64,000 bases of DNA from Megalonaias nervosa (taxonomy: Eukaryota > Mollusca > Bivalvia > Unionida > Unionidae), in NCBI GenBank assembly GCA_016617855.1, contig JAECUM010001936.1, positions 1 to 64,000 on the forward strand, given 5' to 3'. Positions 1 through 11,591 of the stretch are shown here, one piece after another. Under the pieces are notes generated by a model, which had not been told where the DNA came from, did no database searches, and was given only the letters and a program-made list of their open reading frames with translations. The position numbers and the translations under genes were made by a program. Position 1 is the stretch's first letter. Every line of letters starts with the position of its first letter.

Positions 1-940
1 AGGGAATTTCAAGTTAAGTTAAAAAAAATAGAGCTGGCAAGTGAAAGGCGCATTCCCACTCCATATACAAATTCAAGTTTTGATATTACAAAGAATATTA
101 GGCTAGTACCCCTTTTAGCGAAAAAGAAGTAGGCAAATATTTCCTTTATTTTGAAAAAGTTGCTGAAAATTTGAAACGGCCAAGGGAGCATTGGAACGAA
201 TTATTACAGTGTGTACTTTTTGGCAAAGCCCGAAATATCTATGCATCCCTGTCAGTACAGCAAAGTGCTGACTATGATCTGGTTAAGGAATGCATCTTAA
301 AGGGTTATGAGTTAGTTCCTGACGCTTATCGGCAAAAATTCAGGAACTATAAGAAAGAAGCTGGACAAACTCATGTTGAATTTGCAAGAGAAAAGGAGCA
401 GTCATTTGATAGATGATGCTTAGGTAAGAAAGTTGATCACGATTATGAAAGTCTCAAACAACTTGTATTACTTGAAAAGTTCAAGAACTGAGTCCATAGT
501 GACATTAAGACTTATCTTGATGAGCATACAACTGAGACCTTGGAAAAGGGTGCTCGTGCTGCCGACGAGTATTTCTTAGCTCATAAAGTTTCTTTTGTAG
601 GCAAGTATTCCACTCAGCAGTCAGCCTAATACGAGTCCTCCTAAAACTCAGTCTGGCACAACTTTTAAAAATAAAGCTTCTGATAAGCTTGATTCAAAAT
701 CCTTGTCTCTTCCTACGTGTACCTATTGCAAGAAGAAAGGACACGTTATTTTTGATTGCTTCAAATTGAAATATAAACATCAGAATCAAGATAGACTTGT
801 CCCAAATGCTCTTATTTCTAAGAGGTCAAGGTCACGGTGATGTATTAAAATCAATACATATGTTGGGTCTAATAAACCCCAGTCTGATTCTATTATTGAG
901 AATTATGAACTATTCATGTCGAAGGGTTCTATATCAATCT
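1..940 (+). pseudogene. gag: gag pseudogene with SCAN-like domain and CCHC zinc knuckle
   Basis: Gag packages the retrotransposon RNA into cytoplasmic particles. The stretch from about 171 encodes a helical SCAN-like capsid segment (RPREHW, LFGKARNIYASL, YRQKFRNYKK), and about 711-790 encodes a zinc knuckle of the form CTYCKKKGHVIFDC. The frame is broken by a TGA at about 414, another stop near 490 and frameshifts around 600-640. The equivalent region of the copy at 16165-16900 is open over the same span. Known of the family: the vertebrate SCAN domain is thought to derive from gag of Gmr1-like elements. The window starts inside the coiled-coil part, so the N-terminus is missing. The identification is firm, and the gene is certainly dead. 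Confidence 0.8.
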
Positions 941-947
941 CACGGAA

Positions 948-2319
948 TTGTATAAATCCCTCTATTTATTAAATGCATGTACTCGGGGTTCGTTTTTTGT
1001 GTACAACGATACCCGAGGGTGATTTTTGTATATTGCACAATATTTCGAAATAGTGAGTTCGGTTCATCCCTGCCGCACGTGCGAAGTGCTTTCGATGGGG
1101 AAAACAACGATTTACACTGCTACATCGTCTGTATATAAATGCCTCACCGTAAAGTGATCGCATTATGGAGCGTCTTGTCAGTAAGCAGTCTACTTAGGGA
1201 CTTCAGCTTCAGCTTCATCTTCAGCTGTAGAGGATTTTAGCTGTAATTTATTCTTAATTAGTAAGTAATTATTATTCTTATGGATATTATTTCTTATGTG
1301 TATTGTAAGCTGTAGCATTTGTAATACCACGTATTATTTTTGTACATTTTCTATGTAGCTTTGGCTTGCGTGGTATAATGCCAATATTTTCTATTCTTGT
1401 TTGTGACTTAGCAAGAGACTTATATTAGCAATATATAAAGTTGCATTTTATTAAGAAACACTTAGTATCATAGGAATCTTATCGGACACGGGTTCACTTC
1501 TGAACCTGTTCATTGTTTTGTAATATTGTACCGATAATGTGATTTGAATAACTTACCTTATATAACGTCATTACGTTTTATCCTATATGCCCGTGTCATA
1601 AATAGTAAATGGTGTTAGATGTATTTTCAGGTGACAAGAGTGACCCATGGTGATCGTAGTCGACGTGGTATGAGCTATAGAGCTAACCATAGAAGTTTAA
1701 CCATATCAGCCGTAGAGCTGAGTAAAGTGTTGCAGGTGATCGGGAGTTGCTGATCGGATTGGTGGGCGCTGATTGCTTGATTGACCAAGGAATTGAATGG
1801 TAGTTGGTGACTACCTATAATGCTGATTGCTTGATTGACCGGTGTGACTGGTAGCCAAGCGTGATATTGACGGAGTGTTTTGTGTTACTCCATGCACGGA
1901 ATCTTTTAGCCGTGGGCTAATTTTGGGGTTTGTTATACCGAGTGGTTTGGGAGTGTTAGGATATTTTGTATGATATCTGTCCTATCAACGCGTCATTTTA
2001 CTATTTGAGCAAAATACATCAGTTTTCACTATTTGAGTGAATACATCATTTTTACTCTGAGTAAAACGCATTCTTTTCATCGTGTGAAATTACTGTGAAT
2101 CGTCCATGTGTCCTTGTATTGTGTAAGATCATTTATTTGTATTTATATTTGTTGCATTATTAGGTTCGTGCGGATTATGTTAATTTGTCTAGTATGTGGA
2201 TTTTATACATTCACGTATTAACCATAATTCTTTCCTCATTTAAGTCATACATCAATAAACATTGTATATGTATCACCATCAATAGTGTTCTAAGTCCGAA
2301 ATCCCAACTCCCTTGTTAC
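948..2319. mobile_element. Insert in copy 1, candidate solo LTR of another element
   Basis: The sequence interrupts the retroelement between the zinc-knuckle and protease parts, which are contiguous in the intact copy. It begins TGTATAAATC and ends CTTGTTACA, so it has TG...CA ends. It contains a TATA-like box at 1132-1139 and an AATAAA at 2254-2259, and it encodes nothing. This would fit a solo LTR. I see no clean target-site duplication, so an unrelated insertion with a deletion is possible. Confidence 0.4.
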
Positions 2320-3650
2320 ACCTATTAAAATTTTAAGGGACACAGGAACTTCTCAGTCTTTTATTATCAGGTACGTCGCCTTTTCCTGAGAGGTCTTCTT
2401 CTAATGAGAGTGTTTTTATTCAGGGAGTAGTGTGCGGCTTTGTTAATGTTCCTCCCCATTCTGTAACTTTGTCATCAGACTTAGTTTCGGGACCTGTGAC
2501 AATCGGAATAGTGTCTACTTTACCCATTCAGGGGATTCATTTGTTGCTAGGCAACGACCTAGCTGGAGGCAAGGTTGTGGTTAATCCACTTGTAACTGAC
2601 AAGTCTTGTTTGGATCAGAAAGTTGATCCTATTAAAAAAAGAATTCCTTGATTTATACCCAGCTTGTGAAGTTACTACAGCTATGGCGAAGAATGCTTTT
2701 GAGAATGATTTTGATAAGGAAAGTATTCCTTTAGCTGACCCGTCTATTGGTCAGGCTTTTGATGAGGTCACTTTCACTCCTTGTTTGGATCAATCAAACG
2801 ATAATCAGTTATCCTCTTTTCACTACTCATCCCCTTTTTTTCTAATCAGGGTGAGAAACGAGTCACTTGTCGTCGAACAGGGATAAGATTCTGAGATCTC
2901 CTGTTTGTTTCATAGGGCCATTAGTGAAACTGAAGCCACTGAAGTACCTGTCTGTTTTTTCATTAAAAATGGAATTCTTAATAGAAAATGGACACCTCCC
3001 GAAGTACCTGCTAATGACGAGTGGTCAGTGAACTATAAAATTGTAGTTCCAAAATCTTACAGACAGGAAATACTTAGTCTGTCCCATGAAACTCCTTTGG
3101 CTGGTCATTTAGGGATTAGTAAGACTTATCACAAGATCTTGACTCACTTCTGTTGGCCACGAATCAAATGTGATGTTTGTAAATACTGCAGATCTTGTCA
3201 TTCTTGTCAAATGTAGGAAATCCCAATCAGAAGATACCTAAGGCTCATTTGCAACCTATTCCTGCATTTAACGAACCATTTAGCAGAATAATGGTAGATT
3301 GTGTTTGTCCCTTAACTAAGATCAAGTCAGGCAACCCATACTTGTTGACCATTTATGTGTGCGTCAACAAGATTCCGAGAGGCAATACCTTTTTTAGGAA
3401 TATTAAAACTAAAATAATATTAAAAGCTTTGAAAGTTTTTTACTCAATTTGGCCTTTCCAAATCTGGTGAAGGGTCAAATTTTATGTCTGGAATTTTGCA
3501 GCGAGTTATGCTTAAATTAAGCATCCAGCAATTCAAGTCAAAAGTGAAATTACGTTTTCACACAACTTTAATGGGAGAGAACGTTTGAGTCCTGTAATAT
3601 AGAATTCTTTCTCTCTTGCTTACTCTTCAAAAAGTTAAATTATAATAATA
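2320..3650 (+). pseudogene. pol: Protease and integrase remnant of copy 1
   Basis: At the start, the aspartic protease region reads KILRDTGTS-like (the catalytic DTG followed by altered residues). The middle part is a spacer region. About 2905-3216 encodes the integrase HHCC zinc domain (HETPLAGHLGISKTYHK, then CRSCHSCQM), and about 3260-3330 the start of the integrase core (IMVDCV). Several frames are needed to follow it. The core then shows the same deletion junction as the full-length copy (TTCAAGTCAAAAGTGAAA at about 3531-3548), so the region of the catalytic glutamate is lost. No RT follows. It is non-functional. Confidence 0.75.
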
Positions 3651-3859
3651 GTACTCTGATCTAAATAATGTAATGGAGTACCAGTATATTGAGAGAGATT
3701 GCCAGGTAAATCAGGCAATTAAATTTTGTTGTACCTGTCCCACTCACTGAGTATATAAATGAAGGAATTCAATCGGACTCAACTGTTTTTGGAGAACAAA
3801 TCTTCGGAATTCGGAAATTATGAATAATCTGGACCAGAAACAAGAAAGGAATCGGAGCA

Positions 3860-4298
3860 GAAAGGTATTTCTGTTGTTGCCAGTTTGAAGTTTTTCTATT
3901 TTTCGGAATTAATAACTTATTTTCCCTGGAAAACACTTGTGCTTTTCGAAATCTTAGACAAAGACATTTATTGGAAATTATTCTGAATTCTAAAGCCGGA
4001 TTATTATTCTTGGTGATTCAACAAGGGACTGTTGACACGTCAACATAAGACAAGTTATAGAAGACGACATCGCCTTCCATCTCAGAACTTCATTGGGATT
4101 CGAACTGTGATTCACTTTGGACTTTTTATTGCCAGGACTTATATTTATTAATTCTAGGAATTTGGATTACATTCATAAACCGTAAATTCTTTTTTATATT
4201 TTTACCTTGTTTTTCTAGGGAAATAAATTATTTGTTAAATTTTACAAAGCTTGTTGGCTTCACTCTTTTCTTTGTTACATTTGTACGAGTCTAGACGT

Positions 4299-4302
<4 letters not shown>
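3860..4302 (+). repeat. 3' LTR fragment of copy 1
   Basis: The stretch resembles the right half of the 894-bp LTR at 14395-15288: shared blocks include CATCGCCTTCCAT, GGGAAATAAATTAT (the poly-A signal) and the end TAGACGTAACA. The left part of the LTR is not recognisable. Its identity to the full-length LTR is clearly lower than between the two LTRs of that copy, so it is older. Confidence 0.75.

Positions 4303-4380
<78 letters not shown>
4303..4380. repeat. (TA)n microsatellite abutting the LTR end
   Basis: A pure AT dinucleotide run of 78 bp starts at the first base after the terminal CA of the LTR. Confidence 0.97.
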
Positions 4381-4382
<2 letters not shown>

Positions 4383-5886
4383 TAGTTCTGTTCTACAATA
4401 TATGCAAATCTTCGACGTTGTAGCTTATTAAAACATATAGGAAACGTAAACAAAGCTAGGAACTAAGGATCAGATGCAATGCACATTTGCAAAATATTAA
4501 CTGAAGAGGGACATTTGAATGATCTGCAAAGGACCGCTTGAGACCATGGTGATATCATGCTGATTGAAAAGGAAGTTAGAAACCATCTTTATCTGTATGG
4601 TTAAAATAACTGTTTAAAGAAAACAATTTGGAACTTGCCACGATTATTAAAATTTTATGTTAATTTTAGCAACTTTTCGAGTGCCTACAATAAGATAGTG
4701 GAGAGATATAGAAGGTACGCATGTCGTCGGATGAGATAGTGGTGAAAAAGTAGGGTTGAGTAATTTGCAAACAGAGGGAACAATATTATGACAAATCTCA
4801 ACAGCTAGTAGCAATATAGTGTAGTATCAGTTTAATATGATAAACTGGTTTTCAAAACCGAATGGTGGACGGATTATTTCTTTCTTGTCTGATTATATTT
4901 CCTTTGTCCTAGTATTTTAGGGCTTGTTTGTAGTTTGATAAGAGTGTAAATAACGTGTCAAACGTGCAGTGTACTATTTCAGAAACTAAATGTAACCAGT
5001 CTCTGCAACAATCATGCTGTTTTGTTTAATGTATTTTGTCTTTTAAATTGTGTGCACGTACAATTACGCGTCAGTCAAAATATTTACCATTCTTGTCCTC
5101 AAGATCTCTTCCCTTATGTTATCTATCTTTTGACTAATTGTTACAGATTGTTTATCAGCTGCTGGAATCATATTTGTTACCACAGCTATAGTTTGTAGAG
5201 TGCTCAGTCACAGGTTAAAGATATGAGACGATTTTGATTCTTTAACCTGTAGTGATTTTGCACTCTGGGATCCATTCTGTTAGATTCAACATCCAACTAT
5301 TGCCCATCCAGACTACCCAATAAAGTTGATTCTTGCAAAATTTCGTATCATGTTGTGCTCTGTATATGTTAATACAGCCATCACTATAAAATCATTATGT
5401 TTGGGTATTATTTATGTTTAGCGGTTTCTAGGTGAAAGAATATGTTTCTGAGCAGTACTTTTGTAGCTTTCGAAATGTCGATGAAACTTTAACTTTAAAC
5501 TGAGCTACAAGTCAAAGTTAAGGTGTCCTGCTTGTTAATGTTTAACAATCTGACATGTATTGTACAACTGTCAGAAGTTTTATATATGAACAAAAGACAT
5601 TATCTATAAAATAATTGTTCTCTACTCTTATCTCGCTTACTTGTTTGCTTGTCTAATTTTCTCTTCTAATCATATGCGTAAATTGCTTCTACCTTTATTA
5701 TGACTGTTCCTTATATTCGTTCGTGTAATTCCCAACTCTTTCTCAAGTTGTTTCTCCAAATTATGTAATAAATTTTGAATGTGAATTAGCTGTAATATAT
5801 TTAAATGCCATGGAACTTTTACCTTTAAATTTATCATTATCAATGATTTATTATATGTGATATGATCTGCTTATACATCTGTCATA

Positions 5887-5970
<84 letters not shown>
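5887..5970. repeat. (CA)n followed by (TA)n microsatellite
   Basis: About 40 bp of CA repeat runs directly into about 43 bp of TA repeat. Confidence 0.97.
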
Positions 5971-5974
<4 letters not shown>

Positions 5975-6344
5975 AAAAAAATCATATGGTCAATAATAGT
6001 CCTATCCTGTGCACTGGATACATCAAGGGTCCGCGTGCCTAAGGGATTGTGTAAGATAATTATAAAAGAAAAAATAACCTGACAAGGAATCGTGCGCAAC
6101 TAATTTTTAACTGTCCTAAGCTTTATAGACTTGCACTGAGTCTTTCTATAGGGCAAAGTCTCGAAGGCAAGCAAACCAGACAAACAATAAACATCAACGA
6201 AAACACTGCATTTCCAAATTTAGCTTGACTGTGTGCTGAATTTTTGTCTTGTTTTACTCGGAATATTGCCTCTGACAGAGACTCAGTAAAGGTTGAGACC
6301 ACTTAGGCTTGCTATATAACAAGATTTGCACCGATTGGTATCAG

Positions 6345-6398
<54 letters not shown>
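6345..6398. repeat. (TA)n microsatellite
   Basis: A pure TA run followed by a short degenerate GTATGTATATGTCTGTGTGT tail. Confidence 0.97.
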
Positions 6399-6406
<8 letters not shown>

Positions 6407-7466
6407 ATGTCTGTGTGTGTATGTGTATGCAAAAGTTATTTGTTAATTTGACATTAAACGCAGAGGCACAAGTAGATCCCGACATTTGGTAATGTACTGC
6501 AAGCATAATGTAACTCAAAATGAATAACATAAACATTGTTAGACACTATATATGTTTATTGAATCTATCAAAGTGTGTTATCATTTCCACCTTGTATCGT
6601 TCATGTTTGTCATTCAGTCTGGATGTTCATGTCCATTGAACTTTCCTATTCGTTTCAAATCCGTACAACATCATCTGTATTCGCGTATATTGCTCTCTTG
6701 TTAGAAGTAAATGCTGAAAAAAGTAATGGATTGGAATCAATGTTACCTTGATTGGACTTTTCTATGAAATTGACAGCGACAGGCATCGCAACATTAATTA
6801 TGTTTGTTTTATAATTTTTCTGAAATTGTATTAGTTGCAAGTTAAATGCACCAAAAGATCATATTTATATTATGTACCAACTAGGAAACAGAAGTCGAAA
6901 TAACATGGGCAATGCATTTTTGATATGATTTCGTTAGAAAAAAATGACAGGAGTTCTTAATGCATTGCTATCCCGCACTAAATCGAAGTGGCTGAGCTCA
7001 ATAATAGTGTGTTTCTTGTTTCAGCTTTAATGCTGCTTTTTCTTGATTGTAGCTAACATTCCTCTCTAGATAGCACCGCTACAGAAAATATCAGATAAAA
7101 TTATTTATAACTTTCGTATGGACTATAATAACAACTAATTGGTTCAAGAAACGATAACAATTACATCAATTCATTAAATTTGTTTTTTTTTCAGTATATG
7201 TAGGAAAACACAAAATACGACAGACAAAGGTAAGGCCCAAGCACAATGTTCTACTAGTCATACTGAGTAATAAATGAAGCTATTATCAAATATTTGAGCT
7301 AATTAGAAACACTTCTGTAAATATAAATACTTATTGCGTTTGTAAATTCTTATTTTATTCAGTTTAGGTATATGTTAAATATTTCAATAAGCAAATGAAA
7401 ATCTCAAATTTTGTTTGTTTGATGAGCGGAAACTCTCGTGGCAAATACGCCAGGATGTGACATTAC

Positions 7467-7575
7467 CTCGCTTGAATTCAATCTTATTATATGCTGATCT
7501 TTTCCTTGTGTCGCTTTCTAACTCATCATATGTTCCGGTGTCATCACTGCAAGGATTACAAGCACTCATTTGGTA
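7467..7575 (-). CDS. Cytoplasmic-tail exon with paired YxxL/I tyrosines, sushi receptor gene
   Basis: On the minus strand the exon is bounded by an acceptor ending ATTACAG and a donor GAG/GTAATG. It encodes a hydrophilic stretch containing CSDDTGTYDELESD and KRSAYNKIE. The two tyrosine motifs, YDEL and YNKI, are nine residues apart, with acidic residues before the first. This is close to an immunoreceptor tyrosine-based activation motif. It lies downstream of the transmembrane exon in the same gene, so it would be cytosolic. Open point: with the strong acceptor at 7575 the reading frame starts in phase 0, while the exon at 8137-8092 ends in phase 2. An acceptor ten bases further (exon from 7565) would fit, or an exon is missing. 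The ITAM reading is an inference. Confidence 0.5.
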
Positions 7576-8091
7576 CTGTAATTGTCATATAATCAAACGT
7601 AGCACATTGGTCTTACTTTTTCTTACTTTATCAATTGTAAATCGTATCTTAGTATTTAGAAAACGGCTGACACTTCATTTCAATTTAAAATTGAAATGAT
7701 AGTAATACGACAACTTATTGAAAAAGTTATTAAAATTTTAAGATAAAAATAAAATTTAAATTGTTTTAGTAAATAAGCAAACGCACTATATCATCTCTCA
7801 TCAGTAAGTTACCTTTTACACAAACATTGATATTTTGACATTAACGAAGATTGTGATTACAATATAGAGGGACAATGGAGCTCAACCTGGAAATAGTTCC
7901 GGTATATGTTAAGATATATTCATAGTTAACATACTGTACAAGTTCCACATTTTGATTTTTAGGGAAGCAGCCAATCGATCAATTATAAATGTTTCGAAAG
8001 TCTTTATTTGATATTCGGATATTCGGAATTAATAACTTAAGGAACCCTTTCAAAGTCTGCGAATATCTTAACTAAAGCGTATTGTATTTAC

Positions 8092-8137
8092 CTCTGAATT
8101 GCATCAGACCCGTTTCTCTTCCTTTTAAGGTGTATAT
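8092..8137 (-). CDS. Small cytoplasmic exon (46 nt), sushi receptor gene
   Basis: The minus-strand acceptor ATGTTTCAG and donor CAGAG/GTAAAT bound 46 nt that read in phase 1 as a basic segment, DIHLKRKRNGSDAIQ. The entry phase fits the preceding exon at 8582-8508, which ends in phase 1. It leaves in phase 2. No domain is recognisable. Support comes from splice signals, phase and position only. Confidence 0.4.
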
Positions 8138-8507
8138 CTGAAACATTAAAATATTACCATGTGCATCAGAAGTTGCTAAAAAATTGGAAATATTTATTGT
8201 CATTTTTAAATTCATTTCTGAAGACCAATATTTGTTTGAATGTTCTTGTAATGAAATAAATCAATATGTTCTTATATTAATGAAAAAGATTAGATTACAA
8301 CTTGTAGGATACATTCATAATTTCGTTTTGGTTCATAATTTTCCAATTGCCAGTCACAAATTATTTGTCAAATGTACTCTTCTTTAAATGAAAATCATTA
8401 TGTTTAACATGCGTATCTAGATCGCTAAAGAATAACATTTGATATTGGATATGTTTCATTTTAGTCACAACTAATAAATGTACCTTTGATATGATGACTG
8501 TACATAC

Positions 8508-8582
8508 CCTGTTCCCCACTCGTAAGTCCGTTTTTACTAGAACCGAAATGGTCTGCAATCGTTATGTCTTCTCGATTGTTTT
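8508..8582 (-). CDS. Cytoplasmic exon (75 nt), sushi receptor gene
   Basis: Acceptor TTTCAGAG and donor GG/GTATGT bound 75 nt that encode an acidic and polar segment (ENNREDITIADHFGSSK and then NGLTSGEQ). The exon enters and leaves in phase 1, in agreement with the exon before it. The use of the second AG in CAGAG is what keeps the frame. No domain is recognised. Confidence 0.5.
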
Positions 8583-8847
8583 CTCTGAAACCAGAAAGCA
8601 AAGAGTGAAATGTGGAGACTCTGCTCCAGTATGAAGCCGTAGATGACGATATAAGTGAATGTAAATACAGTAATGGCAGCTGAAGTTCATTGACGAAAGT
8701 ATCAAATATATCTGCCGAGACAGACAATATGCAAAAATACAACGGTTAAATGAGTCAGTATCACTTGATGTTTTTTCCTCATCATTCTTCCTTCGTGCAC
8801 ATGATTAACGATGAGTGCCTGTTGCAGCTGATTGCCTGAAACCATAC

Positions 8848-8879
8848 CTGAACTATCATCTGTTCTGACATAAAATTCA
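8848..8879 (-). CDS. Cytoplasmic mini-exon (32 nt), sushi receptor gene
   Basis: Acceptor GTTATTCAG and donor TTCAG/GTATGG bound 32 nt. Entered in phase 2, as left by the 19-nt microexon, it reads EFYVRTDDSS and exits in phase 1. The three-exon phase agreement is the main support. Confidence 0.5.
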
Positions 8880-9014
8880 CTGAATAACACTTTATATATT
8901 ACCCAGACAATTACAGGTTGATTCCAATATTTCCAGTAAATGTAATTAATTCATTGTGTTCAACAAATGTGATCTTGATACAGAAATATGTATAGTTTGC
9001 GTTTCATGTTTTAC

Positions 9015-9033
9015 CTTGGATGCCTGCGGGAAC
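9015..9033 (-). CDS. 19-nt microexon, sushi receptor gene
   Basis: Acceptor TATTTTCAG and donor AAG/GTAAAA bound only 19 nt. Read in phase 1 after the transmembrane exon it gives a short basic peptide (CSRRHP), continuing the positively charged stop-transfer region, and it hands over in phase 2 exactly as the next exon needs. An internal AG at 9024-9025 could give a shorter 9-nt form that would break the next frame. Confidence 0.45.
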
Positions 9034-9369
9034 CTGAAAATATAGTTGATTATTTGTTTAACAAGTAACAAAAGTGCACTGGATCAACACAATTGGTTTA
9101 ATATCAATACCAGGATCATTTTATAAAAGCTGTATATATGGGATTAGTGAGGGATGAAGAATGTTAATCTAGTTCTGTTATTTATCAACTTAATCGCATT
9201 GTTTATACTTTAAACTAGCAATAAAAGTGCAAAAGTAGTATTTGAAGTAGGAATGACCGAAAGTTTTCGCACTTGATAACGAGTAATTGCATCATCTTCA
9301 TCAATTAAACTTGGATGTAATATGAGCGGAATGCGGACTTTAATTTAATATGCGTGAAACTAAGGTCAG

Positions 9370-9370
<1 letters not shown>

Positions 9371-9432
<62 letters not shown>
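9371..9432. repeat. (TA)n microsatellite
   Basis: A pure TA run in the intron just downstream of the transmembrane exon. Confidence 0.97.
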
Positions 9433-9482
9433 GAAACAAATCTCCTTTTGGATATTCATCTCAACAAGTCTAAAGTACTTAC

Positions 9483-9617
9483 ATGCACAATGGCGACGTT
9501 GAAATAATGTGACTATGTTTGTCACAATAAGGATCAAGCAAATAGGACCAAGGATTGCAATTGGTAAAACAATTTGCTTTCCGTCCTCATTCGTACATGC
9601 TTCCTTCTTTGGATTCT
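9483..9617 (-). CDS. Transmembrane exon, sushi receptor gene
   Basis: This 135-nt exon anchors the receptor in the membrane. On the minus strand it lies between the acceptor ATTTACAG and the consensus donor GTAAGT. It encodes a polar lead-in (ENPKKEACTNEDGKQ), one hydrophobic helix of about 22 residues (IVLPIAILGPICLILIVTNI), then a basic stop-transfer QRRHCA. It enters and leaves in phase 1, the phase used by all CCP exons upstream. The arrangement, CCP repeats outside, one helix, short tail inside, is that of a type I membrane protein. That it belongs to the same transcript as the CCP exons is inferred from strand, order and phase. Confidence 0.7.
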
Positions 9618-9639
9618 CTGTAAATATTGCAGATTAAAA

Positions 9640-11590
9640 TGTGGGACATTAGGTAGAATTATGTAATAAGACTGGTCCTGAAAAAAAGCGTGTTTGTATT
9701 CATATATGATGCACAATGCATGCATTATAACCCCCCCCCGTCTCTGTCTCTGTCTCTGTCTCTCTTTCACACATACACACGCACACACACACAAGCACAC
9801 AACCGTCTGCTTTAAATGTACATTTTAGGATTTATTTATCAATAAATTTGTTGTGCACAAAATATTATCCATGGAGTGTACCATCGGAAAGTAATTAACA
9901 CATTATGTAGAGAGTTGCTTCTTGACTCTGAAGCTTCTAAATATGCATCCTACAGAAAGATCATTTTCAACATAAGTTTTCTTTCCTTCAGTGAACAATG
10001 TTTTGTTTAAACAAATGTTCTTACGGGTTTTATAACCGAAAGAAAGTCAATCAATATACATAACATATATTTACAGGTTCAATCTTTTTAAAAAATGTAT
10101 CTTTGGCAGTTCGCTTCCGTCAAATGGGGAAAGTTTTTTTTTTCAAACAATGAGATATGTTTCTTGTTCAAAAGAATCGTTTGAAATAAGTTTAACATTT
10201 AAATAATCATCGTTTCAAAAGGTTCTCATTTAAACCCTAGTCTTTTCTCCCGCAGTAGTAATCTATTTGTGTTCCGTTTATATTGCCGAGACTATTTACA
10301 AAATTATCCTGCCTCATGCAGCATTCACAAACTGTCGTTATACGTGAGACAATGACTTTGGCACTTAAGAATGTTATCACTTCTTTTTAATGTTATCTAG
10401 AATACTGATTCAATTTAGTTAAATTCTTAAACACCAAAAACTCTCCTTAACGTGAGAGATTCGTTAGGTTTGGAAAGAAGCATGATATTACAAAAATCAT
10501 GGTGAAATCTTCATCATTGAGGTTGAAAGTTCCCGTCGGTCTAATATGGACATGAGCTACGATAATCCTCTTTACAAATATGTCGTGAAGATTTGGCGTT
10601 AAGTTAGAGTTGTTGAACGATTCCATGTAAGCTTAATGTTTGCAGTTTAGTTCATGCCTACACCATCTTTAATTATATTTAACATGAGAGTTTTATGAAT
10701 AGCGTTTATTTTGATTCTAGTACTCTTCCTTCTAAATGAACGGATAAGAGCAACCTTACATCTTTTTTTGACTGGCATCGTTGTTAATTTTCCATGGAAG
10801 AATACAGCTCACCTATATTTTGATGCTTATTATTTGTGTCTGTTTCGCTGTTTGAGCTGGAAGAGATTAAATAGTTTGTCTTCTGAGTGTAAACGTAAAG
10901 CCTGTAAATTTATTTGTTGGGAAAGTATTTTAATGGCTTTTCCCTATTGTCACATGGAGAGGTACGATTATGATTGTTTTATTTTTCATGTACGTTGATA
11001 GGTAATATATCTGCACGTTATGGTATGCCTGATGCTTTTCCAGTGTTTACGTTTTGAGTGACAAACGTATCTTGTCCTTTGCCTCGTTTTGGTATTTACC
11101 ATGCATATTGTACACAGTAAATGATGTGAATGTTTTTCCAAATCATCTAAACCATATAATAAACATCAACGTTGATAGGGGTCTTGTGTTAATGTGATCA
11201 AAATGGGACAATTTCTACTAATTATTATATCACTAGGACAGTCCCTTGAACCTGGTATGAAAATATGGAATGTTCGTTTCAATTACTGTAAAGATTTATT
11301 TTGAAAAGGCACATTTTAATTTCCTTTCTGAAAGATAATTATCTACGTGTTTGTAAACTAAGCCCATTTCTTGATAAAGAGAGTACTATTAACATGAAGT
11401 CATATGTAATGGAGACCTTGATCATGAACAATAATAAAATATGACAATACATGTATTTTGTCCGTGAAAGATGCATGCAGATAGAGAACAGTCGTGATGT
11501 TGATTTACATTGTTTTCATTCGAGGTTTCTTTTGTAAACATTATTTTAGCTTTCAAACTTTGCCCCAACGTTAAAGAATTACCAAGAGAT
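9640..11590. other. Intron sequence without supported gene
   Basis: AT-rich sequence. It holds a short (TC)n/(CA)n patch at about 9730-9800. ORFs here look random. Confidence 0.55.
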
Positions 11591-11591
11591 A

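Larger units (their letters stand above)
1..4302 (+). mobile_element. Decayed Gmr1-like Ty3/Gypsy element, copy 1 (5' end outside window)
   Basis: The block is collinear with the full-length element at 14395-20997: gag with SCAN-like and zinc-knuckle parts (1-940), protease and integrase parts (2320-3650), then the right part of an LTR ending at 4302. Reverse transcriptase and RNase H are absent: similarity runs to the region just after integrase (about 3842) and then resumes in the LTR. A 1.37-kb foreign insert sits at about 948-2319. Many stops and frameshifts show it is old. The element is followed immediately by a (TA)n tract, as is the full-length copy. Confidence 0.85.
4381..7466. other. 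AT-rich non-coding stretch, probably intron or 3' region of the minus-strand gene
   Basis: I see no supported gene here. It contains (CA)n/(TA)n at 5887-5970 and (TA)n at 6345-6398. Short ORFs in it are of low-complexity or random composition. Confidence 0.6.

Noticed and set aside
6655..6822. Possible last coding exon on the minus strand (acceptor ATTTCAG, open to a TGA)
   Set aside because: Its phase does not follow from the exon ending at 7467, composition is not convincing and no further exon was found to bridge it.
10711..10998. 95-codon plus-strand ORF
   Set aside because: No recognisable motif, and composition is like that of surrounding intron; no splice or promoter support.
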